From Tetramitus jugosus (Eukaryota > Heterolobosea > Eutetramitea > Acrasida > Vahlkampfiidae): a stretch of DNA of 64,000 bases. Below are positions 9,960 to 18,691 of this stretch, one piece after another (positions within the stretch are counted from its first letter, which is position 1; every line of letters starts with the position of its first letter). Both the position numbers and the translations under genes were made by a program. Where the stretch lies: the NCBI GenBank assembly GCA_937625935.1, contig OW569358.1, positions 372,001 through 436,000 on the forward strand, read 5' to 3'. The notes beneath the pieces were generated by a model. It did not search any database and had not been told where the DNA came from. It saw only the letters and a list, made by a program, of their open reading frames with translations.

Positions 9960-11166
9960 TTTTTTTTTTTTTTAATACAACAAATGGTGCGTGAGCACCA
10001 CGTTGCGGAACTTTTATTTTTCTTTTGTGTGAGAGCAGGCTTGCCTGCTCTCAATTTTCTAACATGATGTGGTGCTTGCCCAGTGGAGTGGCAGGCCTAC
10101 GCAACAGGATTCATTCTCTTTCTGGAATGTTGTTTTGATCCCTTCTTCAGGGATTCGTTGCGAGGGCCTCCACTACCGTCTGGAGCACCACTGGTGAGGT
10201 CAGATGGCTCCATAGTCCTAGCCAGTTGGTAGGATCTACGGAGAGCACCTGACTTGATGCTGGCCAACCTGGCCGGGATCTTGTTGGCAGCAGTGTCACC
10301 AACGGTGACACATGCTGATCGCTTCTTGTTTTCGTTGAGTTGGGGACTCTGTAACTCGCAGTCGGAGTTACTGAGATCCAACTCAACTGGATCTTCTACG
10401 GTGGTTGTGCTTCTTGCACGGTCCACCATGATTGCTCGGGCAGCAATCTCCCCGCGAAGGGAATCCGGTTGACGGAAGCCATTTCTTTTAACACACTGAC
10501 TTGGTGGCGCAGGTCGTCCACCACAGCCAGGAGTTCTTGGTACATCTTTGTCAGCCTCTTGCTGACAGCCTTGACAGGGTCACGTGGGCGTGGAAGGAAG
10601 CGCTTTGCTTCCACCTCCACTGGCATGGATTGAACGTTCCGAAGCAAAGCTTCGGCATACGTTTCAGACTCCATCACAACAAAGGCAGTGTTGTGCTTCT
10701 TGAGCACATTCTTGACCTTTGTTGTGCCAAGCATGGCCTTGATATCGTCCTCCGTCTTACCTTTGACGCCGTGGAGGACGACCTTCTTGGCACAATCGAC
10801 GTTGTGCTTGAGTGCTGCCTTGCAGCCACTCATCTTCTTGTTGCGGTTGAAGGTTTCAACAAATGGGTAAATGTTGTCATCAACAACAGTTACCCACGCA
10901 ACAAACCTCTTGGGGCCCTTCTTGATGACTTGGACCCTGGTGAGCAAATCACCAAACTCCAAGCCAATCTTCTTGGCCAAGGCAGCCTTAGGAGAGTCAT
11001 CGCACTTTCCAGTGATGATGACCTCCTTGCTGCTTGGAGCAGTTCCTCTTGGTGCTGTGGTCCACACAGCATAGCGTGGATTCTCATACTCACGAACAAC
11101 AGGGGTGTGTGTTCGTTTTTTCATCGGCGTTTTTTCTGCGTTTTTGGTGCCACAATCTGTCCCCAT
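9960..11166 (-). mobile_element. Non-LTR-type retroelement copy 2, abutting tRNA-Asn
   Basis: About 1.2 kb on the minus strand. The left (3') end has 14 A residues on the element strand (9960-9973 on the plus strand), preceded by the same 3' UTR as copy 1. Copy 1 begins immediately after this tail, so the two copies lie head to tail with no spacer. The 5' end lies about 22 bases from the 5' end of tRNA-Asn (11189), in opposite orientation. It carries only the ORF1-like gene. Confidence 0.6.
10097..11166 (-). pseudogene. ORF1-like protein, element copy 2 (frameshifted C-terminus)
   Basis: The main frame 10396-11166 codes 256 residues from ATG 11166. It contains two RRM-like units: KEVIITGKCDD...RFVAWVTVVDD (about residues 40-115) and KKVVLHGVKG...NTAFVVMESETYAEALL (about 125-185). 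A helical segment, LTKMYQELLAVVDDLRHQV, follows. The tail continues in another frame (10097-10429) with LQSPQLNENKKRSACVTVG, matching copy 1. The frame offset differs from copy 1, so these are more likely independent frameshifts than a programmed one. This is the best preserved N-terminus of the family in the window. A nucleic-acid chaperone or RNA-binding role is inferred from the fold pattern. Confidence 0.55.
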
Positions 11167-11188
11167 TTTCTATTATTACATGCACAAT

Positions 11189-11261
11189 TCCTCCATGGCT
11201 CAGTTGGTAGAGCGTCAGGCTGTTAACCTGCAGGTCGTTGGTTCGAGCCCAACTGGAGGAG
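11189..11261 (+). tRNA. tRNA-Asn (GTT)
   Basis: A full cloverleaf can be folded: acceptor TCCTCCA/TGGAGGA, D arm with GCTCAGTTGGTAGAGC, anticodon loop CTGTTAA, T arm GTTGG-TTCGAGC-CCAAC and discriminator G. There is no intron. A nearly identical gene lies at 16517-16589 on the other strand, and the identity extends into the flanks (TGCACAATTC before, GACCCATATTTTAGT after). Confidence 0.95.
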
Positions 11262-11767
11262 ACCCATATTTTAGTTATTCGAAAATTCTCAACTGTTTGT
11301 ACGATGTGAAGCAGAGATCTTAGGATCGAGATGTATCAAATAGATAGTAAGAATGGTAATGAGTGATTGATTTAGCAATCTGGAGAATGTTTCTATCCAA
11401 TTCCCTTTGTCATTTTGTGTTATGTCGTTGATCGTTTTTGTTGGTACGCTTCTATTCGCTCGTGTTTTATAGTCTCCTCCACATGTGCTACAGACTAATG
11501 CCATGGGCTCGTGGTTATGTTGATTCCTTGCTCTGAATTTTCGTACTGATGTTAGTTTCATGGATTTTATGGAGTTGCTCGATGCCGTTATGTATCGTTG
11601 TAATTGAGGTTTGTTCGATACCAATTTATGATTGACAACGAATAATTGATCAGCAATTAAATCTTATTCGTCAATATGAATTTATAATAGTGAATAATTT
11701 ACCACTCATGTCACCTTTCGTTTTTGCAGTATAATTATTTTGTTCTATTAATTAGTTTGGAAGATTA
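11262..11767. other. Spacer, no supported gene
   Basis: This AT-rich stretch follows tRNA-Asn. A 111-codon minus-strand frame at 11289-11624 has no recognisable features and is not called. The first 15 or so bases are shared with the second tRNA-Asn locus. Confidence 0.4.
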
Positions 11768-12100
11768 CTCAGTGAGGAGCCTATTGAGGATTTGGGCCAT
11801 TTGACACAAATGTCCGATAAGGACTTCGAGGAGTTTGTTGAACAAGTAAACTGTTTCGCATTCATGCGATACGCAGTACGAAAGAAGGAACTCCGCTGCG
11901 AAGGGCAGGACCTCTCTTGTCAACCCCAAGGTACTGAGCTTAAAGGATTTGCTAGGGAAACTTACTCAAGCCTTGAACAAGAAAGTGTCATGTACTCAGT
12001 TGGCTCGTTTCTCTCACCATTGGATCCATGGAGGATTTGAAGGCTTTCCCCTACTGGTTGTGGGCCTACAATGGAACAATAAACAAACCACAAGTATGAC
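11768..12100 (+). pseudogene. Unrecognised gene fragment with an apparent frameshift
   Basis: One frame reads MSDKDFEEFVEQVNCFAFMR, continuing to about 11930. A different frame then reads as good protein, with KVLSLKDLLGKLTQALNKK and ARFSHHWIHGGFEGFPLLVV. Both halves look coding and the switch falls near 11925-11935, so I read this as one decayed gene. It ends by a GTATGA that could be a splice donor. It precedes reverse-transcriptase fragments and may be an upstream ORF of that element. The family is not recognised. Confidence 0.35.
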
Positions 12101-12373
12101 TTTTCAAAACACTTTTACACAATGAATTCATGATTTACTCAAACTCTTCTCATACGACATCACCAGGAAATCTTTTAAAAATCGCGTTCTTACTGGCATG
12201 GGCCAAATAAAGAAGCGACGATGTTGATAATAGATGGTCTTCTAGCTACGATCGCCAGTTCGCGTTTGTCCATGAGTTAAACGCAATTGTTAGCGAAATG
12301 CGAAGATTTGAACTCATTCTGAGTGATGAATCCAAATGTTTCACTTTGAAAACCAAATCTTAAATGTACTGGA

Positions 12374-12526
12374 TCATCCCAACAATTATATGGTTTTGGG
12401 TCAGAACAAAGAGATGTGTTTACTATTGACAAGCATCTGATGGATTTGTCATTGCTTAAGTCCTCTATCCTCCTATTTTTGGGAGACAATCCGACAAGCA
12501 ACAATCTCGTTGTATACTCATTGTAG
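12374..12526 (+). pseudogene. Reverse-transcriptase fragment (copy A)
   Basis: The frame includes YGFGSEQRDVFTIDKHLMD followed by LSLLK, which aligns with the intact ORF's [15 protein letters not shown] (about residues 320-335 of the RT ORF at 13983). It then runs into the sequence that forms the GIY-YIG 3' flank and stops at TAG 12524-12526. Degenerate traces of the RT region appear to extend upstream to about 12270. It is a truncated relic. Confidence 0.55.
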
Positions 12527-12531
12527 ACTGC

Positions 12532-12798
12532 CTACCTCAACATCATAAGGAAGTCAACTACGTGAGCCCTCGTTTTATTATTGACCCAACCAGTTAATGT
12601 TGTAGCTCCGAGATCCTCCTTCACTGATTCTACTTTTGTATCCTTCAACAGAAGACTTACGTTGTATGCGTCAAGTATACAATGAGTGTGGAGACTGCTC
12701 AGCAATATGGTAGCAAGATGTTCTCTTTCTTTTGATTTTTGATGGTATTTTATAGTGTGTTTATTGTAAAACTCGTTGTAAATAAAAAAGTCCGTCAA
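12532..12798 (-). pseudogene. C-terminal fragment of the GIY-YIG-like ORF (copy A)
   Basis: The last 55 or so codons (HTHCILDAYNVSLLLKD onward) are almost identical to the C-terminus of the ORF at 13053-13781. Upstream, the frame runs into sequence copied from the end of the RT ORF and its tail. The junction is at about 12696, where TGCT is shared by both sources. This is an internally deleted copy of the element. Confidence 0.65.
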
Positions 12799-12838
12799 AA
12801 AGCTCAGGCGGAGACAAAAGGATTATCGCCCACCGAGG
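12696..12838. repeat. Duplicate of RT 3' end, element tail and tRNA-Lys 3' terminus
   Basis: This block repeats 15181-15332 with small differences. It holds the end of the RT ORF (CTCAGCAATATGGTAGCAAG), about 100 bases of tail and the last 12 bases of tRNA-Lys (CGCCCACCGAGG on the plus strand). It then departs into unrelated sequence at 12839. Confidence 0.8.
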
Positions 12839-12877
12839 TTTATTTAGCCGCCAAATAAAGCGTTAATTGTTTTACAG

Positions 12878-12897
12878 TTTTTTTTTTTTTTTTTTTT
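12878..12897. repeat. Poly(T) run of 20
   Basis: An uninterrupted run of 20 T residues lies just downstream of the duplicated block, followed by AGAG and nine A residues. It could be the remnant of a minus-strand poly(A) tail. Confidence 0.8.
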
Positions 12898-13052
12898 AGA
12901 GAAAAAAAAATCTCTAGTACAACTCCTTCACAGAATTGTAAACTTTCATAATTGCTGAATGGTTTTTGTGGTAATTGTATATCTTCTATCCTCCTATATT
13001 TTGGAGACAATCCGACAAGCAACAATCTCGTTGTATACTCATTGTATACTGT

Positions 13053-13781
13053 CTACCTCAACATCATGGAGTTAAGGAAGTCAACTACCTGAGCCCTCGT
13101 TTTATTAATGACCCAACCATTCAATGTTGTAGCTCCGAGATCCTCCCTCACTGATTCTACTGTTGTATCCTTCAACAGAAGACCCACATTGTATGCGTCA
13201 AGTATACAATGAGTGTGGAGACTGCTGGCGAGGAACTCTTCGAACCATGATCGCGGAGACTCAGTAAAATACAACAACACTCTCTCAATACCAGGAACCG
13301 AGACAACCATAAGATGAGGATGTTGTGGTAATGAGACCTGCGGTACTTGATTCACAAAAATGGAGAAATACCTCGATCGAACAGGTACAAAAGCATTGCT
13401 ATCCAATTGCATTCCAAAGCAATGTTTCAAGCACCAGATTGCCTCCTCTCTATTGGTGTCAAATACCTCCCCAGCAATAAGCCTGTTACGCAGCCAACTG
13501 TGAATGAATCGTTCCCAAGCAACACAATTATTTACAACAAACACATCCAAGACCACATCCAAAACCAGCACCTTGGTCAACAACTTCCTCAATCTATTGT
13601 ACATATCTGTACTTTGACCTATTTTAGCACCTGCACACTCTGTGGATGAGAGGATATATATGCATTCTTTGACTGATTTGAGAGTTTTTCTTGGTGCAAC
13701 CTCACCATTGATCGTTATCAAGCAATTAACTGCAGACATAAAAAACAAAAGAACAAGTAATTGTGATTGTTTATTGGACAT
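13053..13781 (-). CDS. GIY-YIG-like nuclease ORF of the retroelement
   Basis: An intact 242-residue ORF starts at ATG 13781. After a hydrophobic N-terminus (LLVLLFFMSAVNCL) come CIYILSSTECAGAKIGQSTD and MYNRLRKLL, then WERFIHSWLRNRLIAGEVFD. That order (Tyr-Ile-Leu, Lys-Ile-Gly, Arg, Glu, His, Gly-Glu-x-Phe) fits the T5orf172/MUG113 branch of the GIY-YIG superfamily, whose members cut DNA with a single metal ion. The C-terminal 60 or so residues (VESVREDLGATTLNGW onward) look like a small helical, possibly SAP-like, DNA-binding module. The gene runs opposite to the RT ORF, with 201 bases between starts. The hydrophobic N-terminus is odd for a nuclease and may not be translated. The nuclease call is by motif order, without a search. 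Confidence 0.6.
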   Translation of the reverse strand: MSNKQSQLLVLLFFMSAVNCLITINGEVAPRKTLKSVKECIYILSSTECAGAKIGQSTDMYNRLRKLLTKVLVLDVVLDVFVVNNCVAWERFIHSWLRNRLIAGEVFDTNREEAIWCLKHCFGMQLDSNAFVPVRSRYFSIFVNQVPQVSLPQHPHLMVVSVPGIERVLLYFTESPRSWFEEFLASSLHTHCILDAYNVGLLLKDTTVESVREDLGATTLNGWVINKTRAQVVDFLNSMMLR

Positions 13782-13982
13782 TGAAACAACAGTTTATTTA
13801 AATAGGAATGTAGAGGACTTGATGGGTTGATGTTTTGATGTATTACTTTGATGAGGAACTGTTTTTGTTTGTTTGTTAGTTTGTTTGGTTTTATTTAAGG
13901 AGTTGATGTGATGTAAGATAATTGCTTTTGAAAAAAAAACAACAATAGTAATGGAAATAAGTGGCGTGAAGCAGTAGGATAC

Positions 13983-15227
13983 TTGATTGGAGCACTTAAT
14001 GCCATAGTTGATGCCCAGAGACTCTCCTCTATGGAATCAAGAAATGATCAACCTCAGGAGCAACAGTGTGTCCCGGATTTAACATCCACCATCCAGATGT
14101 TGCAAAGAAATGAGCAAGCTACAAGGAATGATCAGATGAATGTTGTCGAGGACACTACCTATGTGGTTGAGGCAAGAGAAACAAGGAAAGGCAAGGGAAA
14201 GGGGAAGAACAGGGCTGGTATGATCAGTCGACCATTCTGGCAATCGGCCGAGGAGATTCTCAAGACTGGGATGACTGTTAGATTCTATCAGCCCGAATCT
14301 GTTGTCCGTAAGAAGTTGTCTCGAATGATCATCAACAAGATCAAAGGAGAGATGTGCCAGGTGATGGATTCTCGAGTGAACGAGTATGTAGCTAGCGGTG
14401 TGTTGATAGAGATACCAAAGGAGGAAGCGTATTTTATTGCTCCAATGAGAATCATACCCAGAGAGTCTGATCCTTCTCGACCCAGAGAAATCTTGGATTT
14501 CACTGAGCTCAACAAGTACATTCTAGAGGCGGATTGCAAACTACCAACACGCAAAGATCTAGTGTTGTTGGTCGAAAGATACTCCTATGCGGCCTCGATT
14601 GATATCAAATCGTGTTACACCAACATCAAATTGGATGAGGCATTTCAGCCATATTGCTGTATTGGGTGGAGGAGCAAGGTCTACAAATTTACTCGAGTCC
14701 CTTTTGGAATCAAGTGTGCACCGGCATGTTGCCAGCTGGTCACAAGCCATCTCTGCGAGGAAACTACAATAGTATATCTTGATGACTTCCTTTTGTTGGG
14801 CAACTCGGAGCAACAAGTATTATCTCGAGTTCGAGACCAAGTGACCACTCTCGAAGATAGAGGATTGCCTATCAATGTTACCAAGTCCATTCTGGTTCCT
14901 CAGCAAGAGTTAGAGTTTAGCGGATACAAACTCTGTTTTGGAGGTGAAGTCAAGGGTGTTTACACTACAGATAAGCACTTGATGGATCTATCGTTGATGA
15001 TCAAACTGATTTTGACGCAGGAGAGCGTTGAATTGAAGACCTGGCAAAGGTTCATGGGTAAGTATAACTGGTGCAGGGCTCTAAAGGAGGATGAGAAGGT
15101 GCATTCGAAGTTGGTTGCGCTGATGAATGAGCGAGACACCAACTCTGATAGAATTGTAGTCGACCACGTCGCTAGAGCAATGCTCAGCAATATGGTAGCA
15201 AGATGTTCTCTTTCTTTTGATTTTTGA
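13983..15227 (+). CDS. Reverse transcriptase ORF (DIRS/Ngaro-like), probably lacking its start
   Basis: A 414-codon frame with RT motifs in order: [34 protein letters not shown], the [14 protein letters not shown] block, then [11 protein letters not shown] (catalytic YLDD) and LEFSGYKL. The VPFG...AP plus YLDD pattern resembles DIRS/Ngaro-type elements more than LINEs, but no tyrosine recombinase or RNase H was found in the window. The frame has no ATG. The related copy near 16230 has ATGGAAAACAAGTGG in frame, whereas here ATGGAAATAAGTGG is one base shorter, so the start is out of frame. The ORF is otherwise undamaged, suggesting recent activity. It ends 94 bases before the tRNA-Lys 3' end. 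Confidence 0.8.
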   Translation: MIGALNAIVDAQRLSSMESRNDQPQEQQCVPDLTSTIQMLQRNEQATRNDQMNVVEDTTYVVEARETRKGKGKGKNRAGMISRPFWQSAEEILKTGMTVRFYQPESVVRKKLSRMIINKIKGEMCQVMDSRVNEYVASGVLIEIPKEEAYFIAPMRIIPRESDPSRPREILDFTELNKYILEADCKLPTRKDLVLLVERYSYAASIDIKSCYTNIKLDEAFQPYCCIGWRSKVYKFTRVPFGIKCAPACCQLVTSHLCEETTIVYLDDFLLLGNSEQQVLSRVRDQVTTLEDRGLPINVTKSILVPQQELEFSGYKLCFGGEVKGVYTTDKHLMDLSLMIKLILTQESVELKTWQRFMGKYNWCRALKEDEKVHSKLVALMNERDTNSDRIVVDHVARAMLSNMVARCSLSFDF

Positions 15228-15332
15228 TTGTATTTTATGGTGTGTTTATTGTAAATACATTGTAAAACTCGTTGTAAATAAAAAGTCCGTCAAAAAGCTC
15301 AGACGGAGACAAAAGGACATCGCCCACCGAGG
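15181..15332. repeat. Element 3' tail and tRNA-Lys end (second copy of block)
   Basis: This is the partner of 12696-12838. It starts in the last 16 codons of the RT ORF and ends 12 bases inside tRNA-Lys. It has a small extra segment (ACATTGTAAA region) absent from the first copy. Confidence 0.8.
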
Positions 15333-15393
15333 GGCTCGAACCCTCGACCACAAGGTTAAGAGCCTTGCGCTCTACCGACTGAGCTAGACGGGC
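15321..15393 (-). tRNA. tRNA-Lys (CTT)
   Basis: On the minus strand the fold is acceptor GCCCGTC/GGTGGGC (with G-U pairs), D arm GCTCAGTCGGTAGAGC, anticodon loop CTCTTAA, T arm GAGGG-TTCGAGC-CCCTC and discriminator G. No intron. Its 3' flank is the retroelement tail, so the element lies immediately downstream of the tRNA gene. Confidence 0.95.
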
Positions 15394-16014
15394 TTGGATA
15401 TTCACTAAAAAATAAAAAAATACAAAAAACTCGGCCAAAAGCAAAAACAAAAACGCGTTCGTCAATTGTCCGCTTATGCATTTTTAGACTCTAAAATAAA
15501 TGAATCCTTGCCCGCAATTGTTTCGAATTTGATTCCAGAAGAGTGTGCATTTCCGAAAAAGCACAAAAAAGAGGGCTACATCATTTTTCATGGGCATCAT
15601 TTTTCTAGCAACAAATGGAGTTCTGAGAGAGTTAACATACAGGGGAAAGTTAATCTTTGGAGACGATCATAACACCGTGATTTGCACAGATCGAAGCGCG
15701 GAAAGTAAACAGTGCTAATTTTAGAGTATTGATATAGCCAACTCGTTGCAAACAAGGAGAACTTTCACAAATCCATTCTGAACCCTGGCTACTCCCACAA
15801 CGCTTTCATTACACCGTCGGTAAAACTTATCAATCTGTGATCCACTTTTTTCGACCGAATTTTCGAGAAGGTATGGAAAGTGACTTTTGATCTTCCTGTT
15901 GTAGTTGTTGTTTTTTTAGCATGAATCATCATCAGCAACAATTTCAAGTTCTTTTTGTGTGAAGATCTCCTTCTCTTCTCTCAAAAATGGATTCCAAATT
16001 TTTGAATATACTTC
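15394..16014. other. Spacer with possible decayed sequence
   Basis: A 68-codon plus-strand frame at 15466-15672 (segment LPAIVSNLIPEECAFPKKHK) looks somewhat protein-like but has no ATG and no recognisable family. The rest shows nothing I can support. Confidence 0.35.
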
Positions 16015-16400
16015 TCACTTCTCAGTAGTCTTTGGTTCCTGAATAACATTTGATACTCTTTGCTTCAGCTCACGACGGTACATGTGAACCGTATCTGGAG
16101 TGACCCCGATATCTCCAGTCTCGCTCAATAAGTCTATGAATTTTCTCGCATACATGAAAACATACAAACCCGTATGGTTGGCAATTAACCAAGTGCTCCA
16201 ATCAAGTATCCTACTGCTTCAAGCCACTTGTTTTCCATTACCTGTTGTTTTGTTCCAAAATCATTTATCTTACATGTGAATCAAGTGTCACAGGTCTCAC
16301 ATCTCACTCCAAAATATAGGAGGAGATCTCATTACCACAAAAACCATTCAACAACCAAGATAATTTACAATTCTTTGGAGGATCTCTAGTTCCTAGGATA
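16015..16400 (-). mobile_element. Retroelement fragment (copy C, 5' part of RT unit)
   Basis: On the minus strand, 16196-16400 aligns with 12900-13020 and 13900-14000 of the long copy: GAATGGTTTTTGTGGTAAT, CCTCCTATATTTTGGAG and then AAGTGGCTTGAAGCAGTAGG. The intervening GIY-YIG ORF is missing. The ATG (ATGGAAAACAAGTGG) is in frame with [13 protein letters not shown]. Beyond that, a frame reading YARKFIDLLSETGDIGVTPD runs to TGA 16015-16017. That extension is not in the long copy and is unrecognised. Confidence 0.55.
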
Positions 16401-16516
16401 AATCACCTTTTTGTTAGGAAAAAGTATTCAAAACTGAAACTTTTGGATTCCATCACTCATAATGAGCTTCAATAGACGCCACGGCATTATTGAAAATTTT
16501 TGACTAAAATATGGGT

Positions 16517-16589
16517 CTCCTCCAGTTGGGCTCGAACCAACGACCTGCAGGTTAACAGCCTGACACTCTACCAACTGAGCCATGGAGGA
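16517..16589 (-). tRNA. tRNA-Asn (GTT), second copy
   Basis: It matches the gene at 11189-11261 except for one base, which changes a D-stem pair to G-U (GAGT instead of GAGC). Acceptor, anticodon and T arms are intact, and the flanks TGCACAATTC and GACCCATATTTTAGT are shared. It is likely functional. Confidence 0.93.
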
Positions 16590-16753
16590 ATTGTGCATAC
16601 ATTCTACAAAATTAGAAAATCGGACGGGTCGTATTTCAGGGTTCCGTTCCTTGTTCCTCATGTTCAAACAACGTTCCCGTCCCTTGCAACAGAATCTAAC
16701 TTTACAATGAATGAATCTTCAATTCACTATAAATACTGAGATTCTGCGTTCCC

Positions 16754-18673
16754 TTGTGTTCAAATAACCAAAAAAATGAACACACAACTCAAGATCCCAC
16801 ACAATTCTCACAACTCCCTTTTGGTCAATTACTCCCAACAATCATACCAACCCGAGATCAGCAAGAGAATGAAGAAGAAGATTGTTTGATCGAGACAGTG
16901 GTGTCGTATGAGCAACCAAGTGACGATGGAGATGAATCAGCATTTGAAGAAGATGAGGAAGAGGAAGAGGACACTTCACAAAACCTGTGGAGAGTTTGTG
17001 AACCAAAACCATATCAACCAGTTGGTAAAGAACACACTAAGCAGTACACTTTTGCAGAGCACATATTTAACCATCATCAAACAAACAAACACTCTTCCAC
17101 ATACACATGTAAATTCAAAAGACCACCATATTCCTGTCGAGCCATGTTGAAGCAGATCTTGGAATCAGATCAATGGTTATACAAAGGTAAACACAATCAT
17201 CCTACACCACAATTACTAAATAGAACAAAGGAGAAGAAGCCATCATTCTCTGATCTCATTCATAGCAGACAAGAGGAATTGAAAGAATATGTCATTTCTA
17301 ACAAGCGTGTGAGAAATGCAAAGGCTGTTTGCTATGCACTGAACAAGGATGTAAATCCAAATGATCTTCAACAGTATATATTTCCAGAGCAAGTACATGA
17401 AGCGAGACATAAGTTTGTTCACACAGCATCAATATCTGACTGGAACGATCTTTACAGCAGAAAAGAGTTTACTCATACGAGTCTGGGACAAGCATACCTC
17501 AGAACTCTTCATTTGTATCCAGAGTTCTTAATCCAATACGCAGCTGACTGGCAAATAGATCTTTTGAAATCTGTTACTCAGGAGGATCAGTTATTCGTAG
17601 ATGGAACATTCAATGTCTGTCCTATGAATATTGAGCAGATGGTCACACTACTAGTTTAGAAGAAAACATGGAACCACGCATTGCCTGTAGTACATGCACT
17701 ACTTCAAAGAAGACAAGAAAGCACCTACGTCCATATGTGGAATCATATTATCAGACTTGCTCCAGAACTTCAGAATGTCAATAATCTTTGTATATCTGTA
17801 GATTTTGAAGTTGCAATGCATAATGCTATTAAGAAAGTTATCCCAGCCTCAAAGATCGTAGGTTGTGAGTTTCATTTGAAGCAAGCAATCTTAAGATATA
17901 CATGCAAAGGCAATGCAGGAAAGACAGTGAGTTCAGATATGAAAGAAAAGCTGAACAGAGCAGATCTCATTTCGAGGATATCAGCATTAGTTAACTGTCG
18001 GTCTGAGGAAGAATTCAGAGTGCTGAGGTCATCATTCATTAACTATTATTCTGTGAAACAAGGCTATAGTCGATTTGTTAGCTATATGGTAAACACTTGG
18101 TTAGGGTCTTCTGATGATGCATCAGTTACCAGATTTCCCTATACTCTTTGGTCCAGATGTGCAATGCCCTCGTTAAATCTGCACATGACTAACAACATTG
18201 CTGAAACTCTTCACAAAGAGATCAACAGTAAGTTCACAAGCAAACCACAACTGAAACATTGCATTAAGCTTCTTAAGGAGATAGAAGAGGACTCCTTGCT
18301 TAAAAAGAGACGTATGGAAAGCAACGTACAAGTTTCAACATCAGAACAACCTTCTGCAGTTGTCAGTACAGCAAATTCTAAAAAGAGATCGCGTCCATCT
18401 TCGAATAACTCACTAGTATTGCCTCCACAGAAGAAAGCAAAGAATAGTCAAAGTGGCTCTACACGTGCAATTCCATCCCAGTTTCTTCACTCTTTTCAAG
18501 TTGCACCTGTGAGCACTCCAAGCACTGCAATCTCCAGATCCTATTTGCCAAATGCTCCAACTTACTTTCCTCCACCTAATTTCAACAACAATCCACAATA
18601 TATCCATCAAATTAACTACTGGAACAATATGAATTTGGCTGTAAACGGGCAGTGGAACAAGAACATGCAATAA
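16754..18673 (+). pseudogene. MULE-type transposase with in-frame stop
   Basis: One continuous frame of 639 codons is broken by TAG at 17657-17659. It holds a FLYWCH-like zinc finger (YTCKFKRPPYSCRAM...KGKHNHP), the first DDE aspartate in LFVDGTFNVCP, the second in SVDFEVAMHNAIKKV and a conserved GCEFHLKQAI. This order fits the MULE (Mutator-like) transposase family, which cuts and pastes DNA. A Ser/Pro/Asn-rich tail follows. The frame has no ATG; an upstream TAA bounds it, and ATG 16777 is in another frame. It is therefore likely inactive, though intact protein on both sides of the TAG shows recent decay or possible read-through. Terminal inverted repeats were not found by eye. Confidence 0.75.
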
Positions 18674-18691
18674 AATCTCGTATTCCTAAAT

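Noticed and set aside
9337-10429. Programmed frameshift in the ORF1 gene
   Set aside because: The frame offset between the main and tail frames differs between copies 1 and 2, so random indels explain it better than a conserved slip site.
9365-11226. Several plus-strand frames of 60-241 codons across the ORF1 region
   Set aside because: They are antisense to the ORF1-like protein, which is supported by conservation among three copies. The plus-strand frames include the tRNA-Asn sequence itself.
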